Assembly: GCA_021792045.1 (NCBI GenBank)
Contig: JAJYVJ010000041.1
Span: forward strand, 1-13,113
DNA length: 13,113 nt
Direction: 5' to 3'
Origin: Thermoplasmata archaeon
Lineage (GTDB): Archaea; Thermoplasmatota; Thermoplasmata; Thermoplasmatales; Thermoplasmataceae
Part shown: positions 1 to 5,538 of the stretch, in pieces
Numbering within the stretch: position 1 is the stretch's first letter
Layout: each line of letters begins with the position of its first letter
The notes under the pieces: model-generated
Database searches by the model: none
What the model saw: only the letters and a program-made list of their open reading frames with translations
What the model was told of the DNA's origin: nothing
Translations under genes and position numbers: made by a program

Positions 1-12
1 TCACACGTTGAT

Positions 13-20
13 CTTATAGA
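13..20 (+). promoter_or_regulatory. TATA box of the tRNA-Pro gene
   Basis: CTTATAGA lies about 30 bases upstream of the first tRNA base. This is the usual spacing of an archaeal TATA element to the start of a tRNA transcript. The assignment is by motif and position only. Confidence 0.45.
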
Positions 21-46
21 CGAGATACTCCCTTTTTCGTAAACCT

Positions 47-119
47 GGGACCGTGGGGTAGCCTGGTATCCTACCAGCTTGGGGTGTTGGTAACCTGAGT
101 TCAAATCTCAGCGGTCCCA
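47..119 (+). tRNA. tRNA-Pro (anticodon GGG)
   Basis: A complete cloverleaf can be drawn by eye. The 7-bp acceptor stem pairs GGGACCG (47-53) with CGGTCCC (112-118), with discriminator A119. The D stem is 56-59/68-71. The anticodon stem CCAGC/GTTGG (74-78/86-90) holds the loop TTGGGGT, which gives anticodon GGG at 81-83. The T stem CTGAG/CTCAG (95-99/107-111) encloses TTCAAAT. CCA is not encoded, as is common in archaea. It reads proline codons CCC/CCU. A tyrosine integrase remnant ends about 50 bp beyond its 3' end, so its 3' half is the likely attachment site of the neighbouring element. Confidence 0.93.
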
Positions 120-141
120 TCAAGTTCTAGGACGGTCCCAT
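112..141 (+). repeat. 9-bp direct repeat of the tRNA 3' end (attachment-site candidate)
   Basis: CGGTCCCAT occurs at 112-120, where it is the 3' acceptor strand of the tRNA, and again at 133-141, 21 bp apart start to start. Because an integrase gene follows directly, the second copy could be a remnant of a crossover or of an earlier insertion, or an integrase arm site. It is short enough to be chance. No second copy of the full T-arm and acceptor sequence was seen elsewhere in the window, so the far attachment site would lie outside. Confidence 0.35.
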
Positions 142-171
142 GGAGATTTGACTCAACTAAGCTTATTTTAT

Positions 172-1069
172 TCATGCGAAAAACTCCCCCATGTGCTCCG
201 ATGCGCGTTCTGCCACATCTCTGGATTTGATGTGTGTGTAGACCTGGGTGCTTGCCAAACTCGCATGCCCTAGGTGGATTTGAACCTCCCTTATGTCAAG
301 GCGCCTTCCGTCTTTGCCATCCATCAAAAGGGCGGTTGCACACCAGTGCCTGCAGCGTGGGCATGGAATTTAGGAACTCCCGCTCTTTTTGCTATCAGCT
401 TGATTATATTTCTGGCCCAGTTATAGTTCAATCTGCCTTTTTCCGTTGTGAAGAGGGCAACCACGTCGGTCTTTGATCTATATTTTCAATGTATTCATGC
501 AGCCTCTCTGCAAGGCTCTGCGGGAGCCCGATGATCCTCGGAGCCTCACCTTTCTCGCTCATTATTGTCAGAAGGTTCCCATCGACATGCTCCAGGTTTA
601 TCCTGATGAGCTCCCCTATCCTCATTCCACCTGCGAAAAGAAGATCCACAATGCATGAGTTCCTGGAAGCATTCGCCCTATCGCCGAACGATGCAGCAGC
701 CTTCCTGATCTTCATGACATCATCATCGGTCGGTATCCAGGGCTCCTGAGGCCTGCTTGCCTTGAACCTTGGTATGTTCACTGGCTGCCCAAGGAATCTT
801 GCCCAAGCTTCGATATCGTATATTACATGGTTCAGCGTCTGCAACTTGATCCCTCTTTTAGATTCCCTGACAAGTTCATCAACCACTAAATTGACGCTCT
901 TTTTGGGGTCAAGCATGTCACATATCTCACCGGACCTTCGGATCGTGCGGATCTGCTTTGGTATTGTTGAAGTAGCATCATAACCGCCGTATGTTCTTGC
1001 CCACTGCCTGTACTCGAGCATCTTTGCCTCGATCTCTGGATTCTTCCTCTCACGTCTGGTTGGGCTCAT
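172..1069 (-). pseudogene. XerA-like tyrosine recombinase (integrase), broken by two frameshifts
   Basis: This is a tyrosine integrase that would recombine the element with the tRNA-Pro gene. Frame 1 runs from ATG at 1069 to about 440 and holds the core-binding domain and catalytic box I (AGGMRIGELIR, R150; likely lysine K173 in SEKGE). It shifts at an A-run (complement of 438-442), where six A's instead of five would restore the frame. Frame 2 runs NYNWARNIIKLIAKRAGVP up to the HAHA motif. It shifts again near 352-356 into RHWCATALL, then IHLGHASLASTQVYTHI, containing the second catalytic histidine and the tyrosine nucleophile, and ends with TGA at 172-174. The three frames together give about 299 aa, a normal family length. 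All catalytic residues are present, but no single frame encodes them. The ATG overlaps the previous gene's TGA (ATGA). The breaks are either real decay or indel sequencing errors. Confidence 0.85.
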
Positions 1070-1209
1070 GCTATCCCTCCGTAGAAACTGGCATGGGTGT
1101 CTGCTCCCGAAGACCTCAACTCCTCAAGTTTTGTCCGGCCGTTCTTTGAAAACAGGAGCGACACCCATCTGGCTTCCAAATCATCATTAAATCTGGCAGG
1201 TGAAAGCAT
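1066..1209 (-). CDS. Small 47-aa protein between recT and integrase
   Basis: The start is the ATG at 1209, which shares its A with the TAA of the recT-like gene upstream (TAATG). The stop TGA overlaps the integrase ATG (ATGA). The three genes therefore look translationally coupled in one minus-strand operon. The frame can be opened further upstream to 1317, but that part only shadows the recT-like gene in a worse frame. The product is a charged soluble peptide with a central motif ARWVSLLFSKNGRTKLEEL and no membrane segment. I do not recognise a family. The tight coupling and charged composition fit a small accessory protein of the element, but no function can be assigned. Confidence 0.6.
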   Translation of the reverse strand: MLSPARFNDDLEARWVSLLFSKNGRTKLEELRSSGADTHASFYGGIA

Positions 1210-1892
1210 TATTTCGAGCCTCCCTGTGCGTCTCCATCGACGATAATCTCCTCTTCCGAATATATGCCTCCAAGCTCTTCCGGGAACATCCTGCTGAGCA
1301 GGAGGGACAAGGCACACTTCTCAAGCATCAGATGTTTCTTTCCAGCCCACATCTTTGTCGGTGATCCGTCCTTCCTCTTCTTCTCGTATTCTGATAGGTA
1401 GGCAGTGGCATGAATCGGATGCGTCATGTCCTTCCTCCATCCTTTCGCCTCGTATGCCACAGGCTCTCCCTTTGCATCGGTCAACGCCCTTGTTTCATAT
1501 CCATCAAACTGGTGGGTTTCCATTGCCTTGGAAAGCTTTCCAAGGATGGATGCCAAGATAACGACCTCCTCGTCCTGCTTCCAAAACCATATCTACCTTT
1601 TCAGAGAGTCAAGGCCACTCTTGTATGCCACGTAAAGGAAAACTGAAAACTCATCGTCCGTTGCATCCTTTGCTATCATCCTTTGAATGAGCCTAACCTG
1701 CTCATCGGACCAGTTGGTCTTTACGATCCCGCCATTTGAGGGGCGGTTTTGCCTTGCGTTCGCGCCAACCTGAGCAGGAGGGTTCGGAGCATTGTCCACA
1801 AGCTCCTGGAGATGCGCCTTATCAAGCGAATTAAGGGGGGCTCCTGCCAGATCCTTGACGGATAACCTGTGCTGCATCAGGAGATCGTTCAC
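1209..1892 (-). pseudogene. RecT/Bet-family single-strand annealing recombinase with internal amber codon
   Basis: This is a RecT/Bet-type protein that would anneal complementary single strands during viral or plasmid recombination. The GTG start at 1892 overlaps the upstream TGA (GTGA). Residues 62-99 hold the family's N-terminal signature (WSDEQ, DATDDEFSVFLYVAYKSGLD, LKR). An in-frame TAG (1593-1595, codon 100) follows, and the same frame continues IWFWKQ, QFDGYET, RKDMTHPI, then the C-terminal signature KMWAGKKHLMLEKCALSLLL and FPEELGGIYSEEE (residues 180-215) to TAA. In relatives the LKR motif is followed by E/Q/K then IWF, so TAG probably replaced a sense codon by one substitution. An acidic stretch in the GTG frame upstream (to about 2010) also looks coding, so the true N-terminus may be longer and cut off by a frameshift. 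Confidence 0.75.
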
Positions 1893-2284
1893 TTTTTCCC
1901 GATGTGTAATGAGTTCCTGATCTGTCTCGGCCGGCTTGTCATCTCCAGCCTCATCCTCGGTCTTTCCGGAATCTTTTGCTTCTTCCCTGGCATCTTCACA
2001 CTGAACTTTGCGAGTTCAGGCAGTAGCTTCACCATCTCCCTGAAAGCATCAATCTTGCTGATAACATGGTTTTCCTCCCTCTTGTAAAGATCTACAAGCT
2101 TTATGCAGAGAGCTTTCTCCCTAGGCGTGAATGAAGCTGGTGGCTCTTTCTGCTTAACAAACCTTATCCAGGCCGTTTCTCCACCATCGCCAGTGAAGAG
2201 GATCTTGTATGGGTCGTCGGTATAAACGAAAAGGTGCGCCTCAACGTAGGCAGTCTGCCTCTTAGTGGCGACCTGCTCAGTCAT
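1889..2284 (-). CDS. Unknown protein, 131 aa; tail probably frameshifted
   Basis: The ATG at 2284 lies just after a purine-rich AGGAGGGGG ribosome-binding site (complement of about 2291-2299). Residues 1-95 look like a normal soluble protein, with a run AYVEAHLFVYTDDPYKILF and a helical stretch ending LLPELAKF. After about position 2010 this frame becomes rich in R, M and P (PGKKQKIPERPRMRLEM). The alternative frame there is acidic and protein-like (AREEAKDSGKTEDEAGDD) and runs into the recT-like start. A one-base shift near 2000-2020 would join the two and make a longer protein. Alternatively the GTGA overlap with the recT-like gene is genuine. The family is not recognised; position in the operon suggests a recombination accessory protein. 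Confidence 0.6.
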   Translation of the reverse strand: MTEQVATKRQTAYVEAHLFVYTDDPYKILFTGDGGETAWIRFVKQKEPPASFTPREKALCIKLVDLYKREENHVISKIDAFREMVKLLPELAKFSVKMPGKKQKIPERPRMRLEMTSRPRQIRNSLHIGKK

Positions 2285-2354
2285 GGTTGCCCCCTCCTAT
2301 TCTGCTCACAATTGCTGGCGTCTCTTCTTTTCCCATATTTATTTCGTTTTCCAT
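2277..2354 (-). CDS. Possible 25-aa peptide
   Basis: A tiny frame starts at an ATG preceded by GAGGGGAAAAG, a good Shine-Dalgarno, and ends by overlapping the start of the 131-aa gene (CATGACTGA). It fills the only gap in an otherwise overlapping minus-strand operon, so it may serve translational coupling. The peptide begins MENEINMGKEE. There is no family evidence, and it may not be a gene. Confidence 0.25.
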   Translation of the reverse strand: MENEINMGKEETPAIVSRIGGGNHD

Positions 2355-2364
2355 TCTTTTCCCC

Positions 2365-2550
2365 TCATATCAGTGTTATTCTCGGCGCACTTTCCTCGCT
2401 CTTGCCCTCTGAACTTTTGTCCATTTCCTCAAACTCCCTAACCTTTCCCTCAAGATACTCAACCTTCTCTGCCATCTGCAGGATCGGGGACTGCAACTGT
2501 TTCTGCGTCAATTTCTCATTTTTCAGAGCCTCTTTCACACGTTTCATCAT
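2365..2550 (-). CDS. Small coiled-coil protein, 61 aa
   Basis: The ATG at 2550 overlaps the TGA of the zinc-finger gene upstream (ATGATG arrangement), showing coupling within the same operon. The peptide is lysine- and glutamate-rich, with a heptad-like central part (ILQMAEKVEYLEGKVREFEEM, split here as residues about 24-44) and a disordered acidic tail. This pattern fits a short coiled coil, perhaps for dimerisation. No family is recognised. It sits between the zinc-finger and recombination genes, which suggests a small virus or plasmid protein. Confidence 0.55.
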   Translation of the reverse strand: MMKRVKEALKNEKLTQKQLQSPILQMAEKVEYLEGKVREFEEMDKSSEGKSEESAPRITLI

Positions 2551-2801
2551 TTCTTATCTCTTCTCCCCTTAAGTAACCCTAATAATTTCATGCCTCTCTT
2601 GGTAAAAACAAAAAGTGTCGATTTCCTATATTCTAAAGTCACAGCGCACTGGTTTTCATGCTCTTTCGCCTTGATCATGTTCGGGAAAGCAGCACTGCAC
2701 TTCTCGCAATTCCATTCTATAGTTTCCAGCGGAACGGGGCCATAGGGGTTGTTATTGTAAATGACGCCTCGTCTAAACAACGAGCACACCATCCTCATCA
2801 T
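2547..2801 (-). CDS. C2H2-like (CCHC) zinc-finger protein, 84 aa
   Basis: A single zinc-finger motif is visible: C32-x2-C35 followed by a hydrophobic spacer with F39, then H48-x3-C52 (WNCEKCSAAFPNMIKAKEH). Small single-finger proteins of this kind are common in archaeal viruses and plasmids and usually bind DNA as regulators. The role here is inferred. The C-terminal half is basic and ends LLKGRRDKK, which fits nucleic-acid contact. The start at 2801 overlaps the upstream gene by 29 bases. Later methionines at residues 2 and 4 are also possible starts. It belongs to the same coupled minus-strand operon as the genes on either side. Confidence 0.65.
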   Translation of the reverse strand: MMRMVCSLFRRGVIYNNNPYGPVPLETIEWNCEKCSAAFPNMIKAKEHENQCAVTLEYRKSTLFVFTKRGMKLLGLLKGRRDKK

Positions 2802-3129
2802 CGCAATCGAAGACCGTAATTATCCTGGTCAGATTCTCCACTTGCATGTCCGAAAGGTAACACTTCAATTGTGCCACATTTTCAGTGAAAATATCTGACA
2901 GGAGATCTTTCCTGCTTCCATGGTCAATTGTCGTCATTTTTGTGACGCCATCTGCCCATGAACGTCTTATCCGGTCCTCGCCATAGCCCCTGCCGAGGCA
3001 AAAGTTTACGAACCATCCAGCAGTTTCAGTGTATTCATCCCTGCTCTCGATTATAGATTCTACGTATTCCGCAGCAAAATCGTTCCCATCCTTTTTTATG
3101 GAAAAGGTAAATCCATCGGGTATTCTCAT
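2773..3129 (-). CDS. PD-x-F-x-F-S protein of divergent module 1, 118 aa
   Basis: The open frame starts at ATG 3129 (MRIPDGFTFSIKKDGND) and ends at TAG. The same frame continues upstream past a single TGA (3142-3144) to another ATG at 3174. That ATG sits at the leaderless distance, about 24 bases, from a TATA box. The gene was therefore probably longer by 15 codons and now either starts internally or is damaged; the 10-codon piece MTVATISIGN could alternatively be a leader peptide. Its N-terminal motif (IPDGFTFS) resembles the start of the 127-aa protein at 3623-4006 (MPDSFSFS), which has the same promoter geometry. The two are likely paralogues. No known family, soluble, three cysteines. Confidence 0.6.
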   Translation of the reverse strand: MRIPDGFTFSIKKDGNDFAAEYVESIIESRDEYTETAGWFVNFCLGRGYGEDRIRRSWADGVTKMTTIDHGSRKDLLSDIFTENVAQLKCYLSDMQVENLTRIITVFDCDDEDGVLVV

Positions 3130-3189
3130 TCGTTCAGGTTTTCAATTTCCGATGGAGATGGTAGCGACTGTCATAGAGCACCTCTCAAA

Positions 3190-3203
3190 ATCGTTATATT
3201 CAA
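3190..3203. promoter_or_regulatory. Bidirectional TATA box, module 1
   Basis: TCGTTATATTC reads as TTATATT on the plus strand and GAATATAA on the minus strand. Its centre (about 3197) lies 25 bases from the plus-strand ATG at 3222 and 23 bases from the minus-strand ATG at 3174. Archaeal transcription starts about 26 bases from the TATA centre, so both transcripts would begin at or beside the start codon. No Shine-Dalgarno precedes either ATG. Confidence 0.6.
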
Positions 3204-3221
3204 AACACTCATGTGATAGCC

Positions 3222-3425
3222 ATGGCTGTTTTTAGAAACAGAAAAGAGAAGAAGGATGTGGAAAAGGGACTGATAAAGTCCGGAGAGTCGGTTGCAGATG
3301 CTGCTGAGAAGCGCCCTCTTGGCACAGCTAGAAACGCTTATCAAGCCGCAAAAGACTTTGACAAAGCGTTTAAGGCAAGCAAAATGAAGCAAAAGCGCAA
3401 AAGAGGAAAGCCTCCTAAAAAATAG
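3222..3425 (+). CDS. Small lysine-rich protein of divergent module 1, 67 aa
   Basis: ATG 3222 was chosen over an upstream GTG (3213) because it lies exactly at the leaderless distance from the TATA box at 3197. The product (MAVFRNRKEKKDVEKGLIKS at the N-terminus, KRKRGKPPKK at the C-terminus) is very basic, helical in composition, and has no membrane segment. A protein of this type could bind DNA or RNA. The broken gene at 4055-4216 begins and ends in the same way and has the same promoter arrangement, so the two appear related by duplication. It is the only plus-strand gene in the surrounding 3 kb that is open from start to stop, and its end nearly meets that of the next minus-strand gene. 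No family recognised. Confidence 0.65.
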   Translation: MAVFRNRKEKKDVEKGLIKSGESVADAAEKRPLGTARNAYQAAKDFDKAFKASKMKQKRKRGKPPKK

Positions 3426-3435
3426 GCCACACGTT

Positions 3436-3630
3436 CTATCCAACCCGGTTCCCCCTTTTGATCTTCTCCTTACATGCGTCGCATACTTCCAGAAAATTGC
3501 AGTATGACGAAAGATTGTCTGAAGAACCGTAATAAGCGCAGGAATGCGAATCATCTGATTCTGCAACCCTTTCTATGGATTCCACTTGAATGTCGTATAT
3601 TCCGATATAATGGTGCGTAGCACTACTCAA
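3436..3630 (-). CDS. Small cysteine-rich, possibly zinc-binding protein, 64 aa
   Basis: No ATG is available. The best start is TTG at 3630, which overlaps the end of the 127-aa gene (GTTGAGTAG). A GTG further in (IQVES) is the other option. Residues include a cysteine in SHSC, one in SSYC and a CDAC pair, with a histidine nearby. This is a plausible four-ligand zinc site. The tail is basic (KEKIKRGNRVG). It would be co-transcribed with, and translationally coupled to, the 127-aa gene. No family recognised. A longer frame upstream to 3705 only shadows the neighbouring gene. Confidence 0.5.
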   Translation of the reverse strand: MSSATHHYIGIYDIQVESIERVAESDDSHSCAYYGSSDNLSSYCNFLEVCDACKEKIKRGNRVG

Positions 3631-4006
3631 CCTTCTTAACCTCCACTGTTTCCACCAACTGATATAACCAATCTTCCAAACCGAAAGTCTTGGCCTGAAC
3701 GACAAGTTCCTGTATTAGTCCCATTAGGACGGATTTCCGATGTCCAGTAACTGTGATCCTTACCCCTTTTAAGATCCTGGCTGTGCTATATCTGGTATTT
3801 TCGTCTATTATTCCTTTAGCGATACCTCTCTTGATCTTTTCCCTGACTCGTTCGATTGTCACCAACGCCATTTCTTGGTCAAGCACTTCTTCTGTCCACA
3901 CTCCCCTGAACGCAAGAGCGTCCACGTTTGATGGGCGCATGCTAAAGGAGAAAGAATCAGGCATTTCAACCAGGAATGTTTCGTGGGTTGTCAAGACAAA
4001 CTTCAT
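3623..4006 (-). CDS. PD-x-F-x-F-S protein of divergent module 2, 127 aa
   Basis: The frame stays open upstream to 4243, but ATG 4006 (MKFVLTTHETFLVEMPDSFS) is the likely start because it lies about 24 bases from the TATA box at 4030. The upstream extension shadows the opposite-strand gene. The N-terminal MPDSFSFS motif parallels IPDGFTFS in the 118-aa protein of module 1. The middle is helical and charged (ALVTIERVREKIKRGIAKG), followed by a lysine-rich patch and an acidic C-terminus (VETVEVKKVE). There are no membrane segments and no known family. It heads a two-gene minus-strand unit with the cysteine-rich protein. Function unknown; duplication with its divergent partner suggests the two act together. 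Confidence 0.65.
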   Translation of the reverse strand: MKFVLTTHETFLVEMPDSFSFSMRPSNVDALAFRGVWTEEVLDQEMALVTIERVREKIKRGIAKGIIDENTRYSTARILKGVRITVTGHRKSVLMGLIQELVVQAKTFGLEDWLYQLVETVEVKKVE

Positions 4007-4023
4007 ACTGTCACACTCCCCCC

Positions 4024-4036
4024 ATCTTATATGTAA
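4024..4036. promoter_or_regulatory. Bidirectional TATA box, module 2
   Basis: ATCTTATATGTAA contains TTATAT on the plus strand and ACATATAAG on the minus strand. Its centre (about 4030) is 24-25 bases from both the minus ATG at 4006 and the plus ATG at 4055. The start-to-start distance (49 bp) nearly equals that of module 1 (48 bp). A GGGGGG run precedes the minus ATG but would lie at or upstream of the predicted transcript start. Confidence 0.6.
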
Positions 4037-4054
4037 TGGGTGCATTCCTATCAA

Positions 4055-4216
4055 ATGGCAAATTTCAAAAAACCCGGATGAAAAGACATCAAAAGAGGGG
4101 AGAGAGACCTGGAGAAAAGTATCATCGGCAAGAGGGGGATTGAGGCCATTGAGGGGACCAAGGACATCATTACTGGGATCAAGAATGATAGGAAGGACAA
4201 GAGAAAGGGAAAGTGA
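4055..4216 (+). pseudogene. Small lysine-rich protein of divergent module 2, interrupted by TGA
   Basis: ATG 4055 lies at the leaderless distance from the shared TATA box and opens with MANFKKPG. An in-frame TGA (4079-4081) is followed in the same frame by KDIKRGERDLEKSIIGKRG and, after a helical stretch, NDRKDKRKGK, ending at TGA 4214-4216. CGA to TGA is one transition, so the ancestral product was about 53 aa. Start (MA-x-F, then basic) and end (KRKGK) match the intact 67-aa protein at 3222-3425. The post-stop frame has strong coding character, which argues for recent inactivation rather than chance. A competing ATG at 4078 in another frame gives only a short, low-quality peptide. Confidence 0.55.
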
Positions 4217-4221
4217 ACCAC

Positions 4222-4602
4222 TCATAACTCGTCTTCCTTCCATGTCTGCTTTACTTCCGTATTGTTGAAAGCGTCAATGAGATCCTCGTGATTGTGGAAG
4301 CACTTTGCCTGTAACGCTATTTCAAGGAATATCTTCCCAATGCATTCTCCCCTAGTCCCTTCATTCTATCCTGTAATTATGCCTTTCCCGGTGGAGTACT
4401 GGGTTTCCACTGTCCAACCGGAACTTTTCATTTTCTCCGAAGCACGTTTTGCAAGTCCATTAAAGAACGGCTCGTTCAGGTGATAAATCTCAGTGTAAAC
4501 AAGACACGTTCTTTCTTCGGTTCCGCCAAATGACACACCAAATTCATCCCTAATATACCCCACCTCGTCCCTGTACACTCTTGATTTTACGACACGTGTC
4601 AT
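4222..4602 (-). pseudogene. Unknown protein, interrupted by in-frame TAG
   Basis: ATG 4602 opens a frame beginning MTRVVKSRVYRDEVGYIRD that reaches TAG at 4366-4368 after 78 codons. The same frame continues with protein-like sequence (GECIGKIFLEIALQAKCFHN, then EDLIDAFNNTEVKQTWKEDEL) to TGA at 4222-4224. Restoring the one codon gives about 126 aa. A TATA-like GTATAGGG (complement of about 4623-4630) lies at the leaderless distance from 4602. The shorter 78-aa form could still be made. It is soluble and contains two cysteines after the stop. No family recognised. Confidence 0.55.
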
Positions 4603-4692
4603 TGCACTTCCCCCATGTAAAACCCTATACCAAGAAAAGAGCCAGAAAGAGACGCTGTTTCATCTTGTCCCTCCCGAGTGGGCGTAGGAAAC

Positions 4693-4700
4693 TTTATATG
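4693..4700 (+). promoter_or_regulatory. TATA box for the membrane protein gene at 4732
   Basis: GGAAACTTTATATG combines a purine-rich BRE-like stretch with TTTATAT. The expected start of transcription is around 4722, leaving a leader of about 10 bases (GGAAAGCCATC) before ATG 4732. Confidence 0.5.
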
Positions 4701-4731
4701 CTTTCCATGTTATCTGTAACGGAAAGCCATC

Positions 4732-4950
4732 ATGGGCGCATCAAGAGTATTGCACATTCCAGCTTTCATTGTATGGGTTATTGGGCTGGCAGGTTTGCTA
4801 AACCAATTGATTGGATTTACAAATCTTCTGTCTGACTTGGCCAATGCTATTATATCACCCAGTACATCCTCTATCGGTGCTTTCGTCGTGCATGGGCTTA
4901 TGGTGGTCTTAGGACTCGCTGCTCATATCGGAATTGAAAAGATGTCATGA
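4732..4950 (+). CDS. Small membrane protein with two TM helices, 72 aa
   Basis: ATG 4732 follows a good archaeal promoter. The product has two hydrophobic segments, residues about 9-30 (IPAFIVWVIGLAGLLNQLIG) and about 46-66 (AFVVHGLMVVLGLAAHIGI). A serine-rich loop joins them, and the ends are short and polar. Small two-helix proteins are common in archaeal viruses as coat or egress components, but no such role can be shown here. It is an isolated plus-strand gene, convergent with the small membrane gene pair at 4957-5350. No family recognised. Confidence 0.65.
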   Translation: MGASRVLHIPAFIVWVIGLAGLLNQLIGFTNLLSDLANAIISPSTSSIGAFVVHGLMVVLGLAAHIGIEKMS

Positions 4951-4956
4951 AGCAAT

Positions 4957-5154
4957 TCAATCAACTCCATTCTGCTTGCAGTCCTTAAATGTCACAATGA
5001 AAAGGATCATCAGAAACCACACCGTAAATGTCAGAACAGACACAATCACAGAGCTAGCACTTATATCAAGGAAAGTGGTCACCAAGAAAAAAATCATCGC
5101 TATAAAAGCACTGGGAAGCACTCCCGCAGTCAGAGGAGTGCGTTTTTTATTCAT
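4957..5154 (-). CDS. Small membrane protein with two TM helices, 65 aa
   Basis: The ATG at 5154 overlaps the last codons of the upstream gene (ATGAATAA), indicating coupling. Two hydrophobic helices are visible: residues about 10-30 (GVLPSAFIAMIFFLVTTFL) and about 36-55 (VIVSVLTFTVWFLMILFIV). A basic N-terminus (MNKKR) predicts that this end stays in the cytosol. Its 3' end lies 6 bp from that of the convergent two-helix gene at 4732. Family not recognised; size and pairing suit a viral or plasmid membrane component. Confidence 0.6.
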   Translation of the reverse strand: MNKKRTPLTAGVLPSAFIAMIFFLVTTFLDISASSVIVSVLTFTVWFLMILFIVTFKDCKQNGVD

Positions 5155-5350
5155 CAGGTTCAGTTTTCTGTTTTAACAACCCTCGACGAACTCGCTGGAT
5201 TATAACCACCAGAATGATCCAAAGTATACCGGTTAGAATCAAGTTCCTCGTTGAGGAGATCGGCCAATGGATCGCTCCATAGAAGACCTGGACGATCGCC
5301 CGATAGAACTCTAACAGGAATTTCTCCACTAAAGCTAGGGCGGCTTCCAT
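5147..5350 (-). CDS. Small membrane protein, 67 aa
   Basis: The start is ATG at 5350, six bases after the end of the broken RHH gene, with no other in-frame ATG nearby. The N-terminal half is amphipathic (MEAALALVEKFLLEFYRAIV). A hydrophobic helix spans residues about 38-52 (LILTGILWIILVVII) and is followed by a strongly basic segment RVRRGLLKQK, which should stay on the cytosolic face. It forms a two-gene unit with the 65-aa membrane protein. No family recognised. Confidence 0.6.
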   Translation of the reverse strand: MEAALALVEKFLLEFYRAIVQVFYGAIHWPISSTRNLILTGILWIILVVIIQRVRRGLLKQKTEPDE

Positions 5351-5356
5351 TGTTAT

Positions 5357-5538
5357 TTACGCCGGTGCCTCCTTCTTTATCATTTGCTGCACCTTCTCCC
5401 TGACACCTTCAATTATAAATTCGCTACGGTTTCTATATCACATGTCACTCGTCGAAATCGCTTTCTCCACCTTTAGAACGAGATCTGGGGGAGTTTTACG
5501 GTATCATACATCTTCCTTTCTCCATTGGTGTTATCCAT
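5357..5538 (-). pseudogene. Ribbon-helix-helix (CopG-like) regulator, broken
   Basis: The reading frame opens at ATG 5538 (or 5511, MYDTVKLP) and gives the RHH beta-strand TVKLP. A run of five C's (complement of 5487-5491) then shifts the frame; one more C would give TVKLPPDLVLKVEKAI. That frame meets TGA at 5438-5440 and continues YRNRSEFIIEGVREKVQQMI to TAA. The second half matches the intact RHH gene at 5629-5817 (YRDRSEFIIEAIREKIQ), so the two are paralogues transcribed divergently from a shared region. It would have regulated its own promoter and perhaps the downstream membrane genes. With one frameshift and one nonsense codon it should now be non-functional. Confidence 0.7.

Noticed and set aside
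428..1069. Integrase as a complete 213-aa protein
   Set aside because: The catalytic histidine, arginine and tyrosine motifs lie downstream in two other frames, so this is only the first part of a broken gene.
3171..3566. Minus-strand 131-codon frame with hydrophobic stretches
   Set aside because: It lies opposite the lysine-rich gene at 3222-3425 and crosses the cysteine-rich gene in another frame. Its phenylalanine/leucine richness is the complement of lysine/glutamate codons.
3753..4268. Plus-strand 171-codon open frame
   Set aside because: It runs antisense to the 127-aa gene and across the divergent promoter. Its composition (S, T, P, R rich) is that of a shadow frame, whereas the minus-strand frame and the short plus-strand frame at 4055 have matched promoters.
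1593..5440. Recoding of TAG or TGA as sense codons
   Set aside because: Both TAG and TGA also end apparently real genes in the same block, and frameshifts accompany the stops. Simple decay explains all cases.
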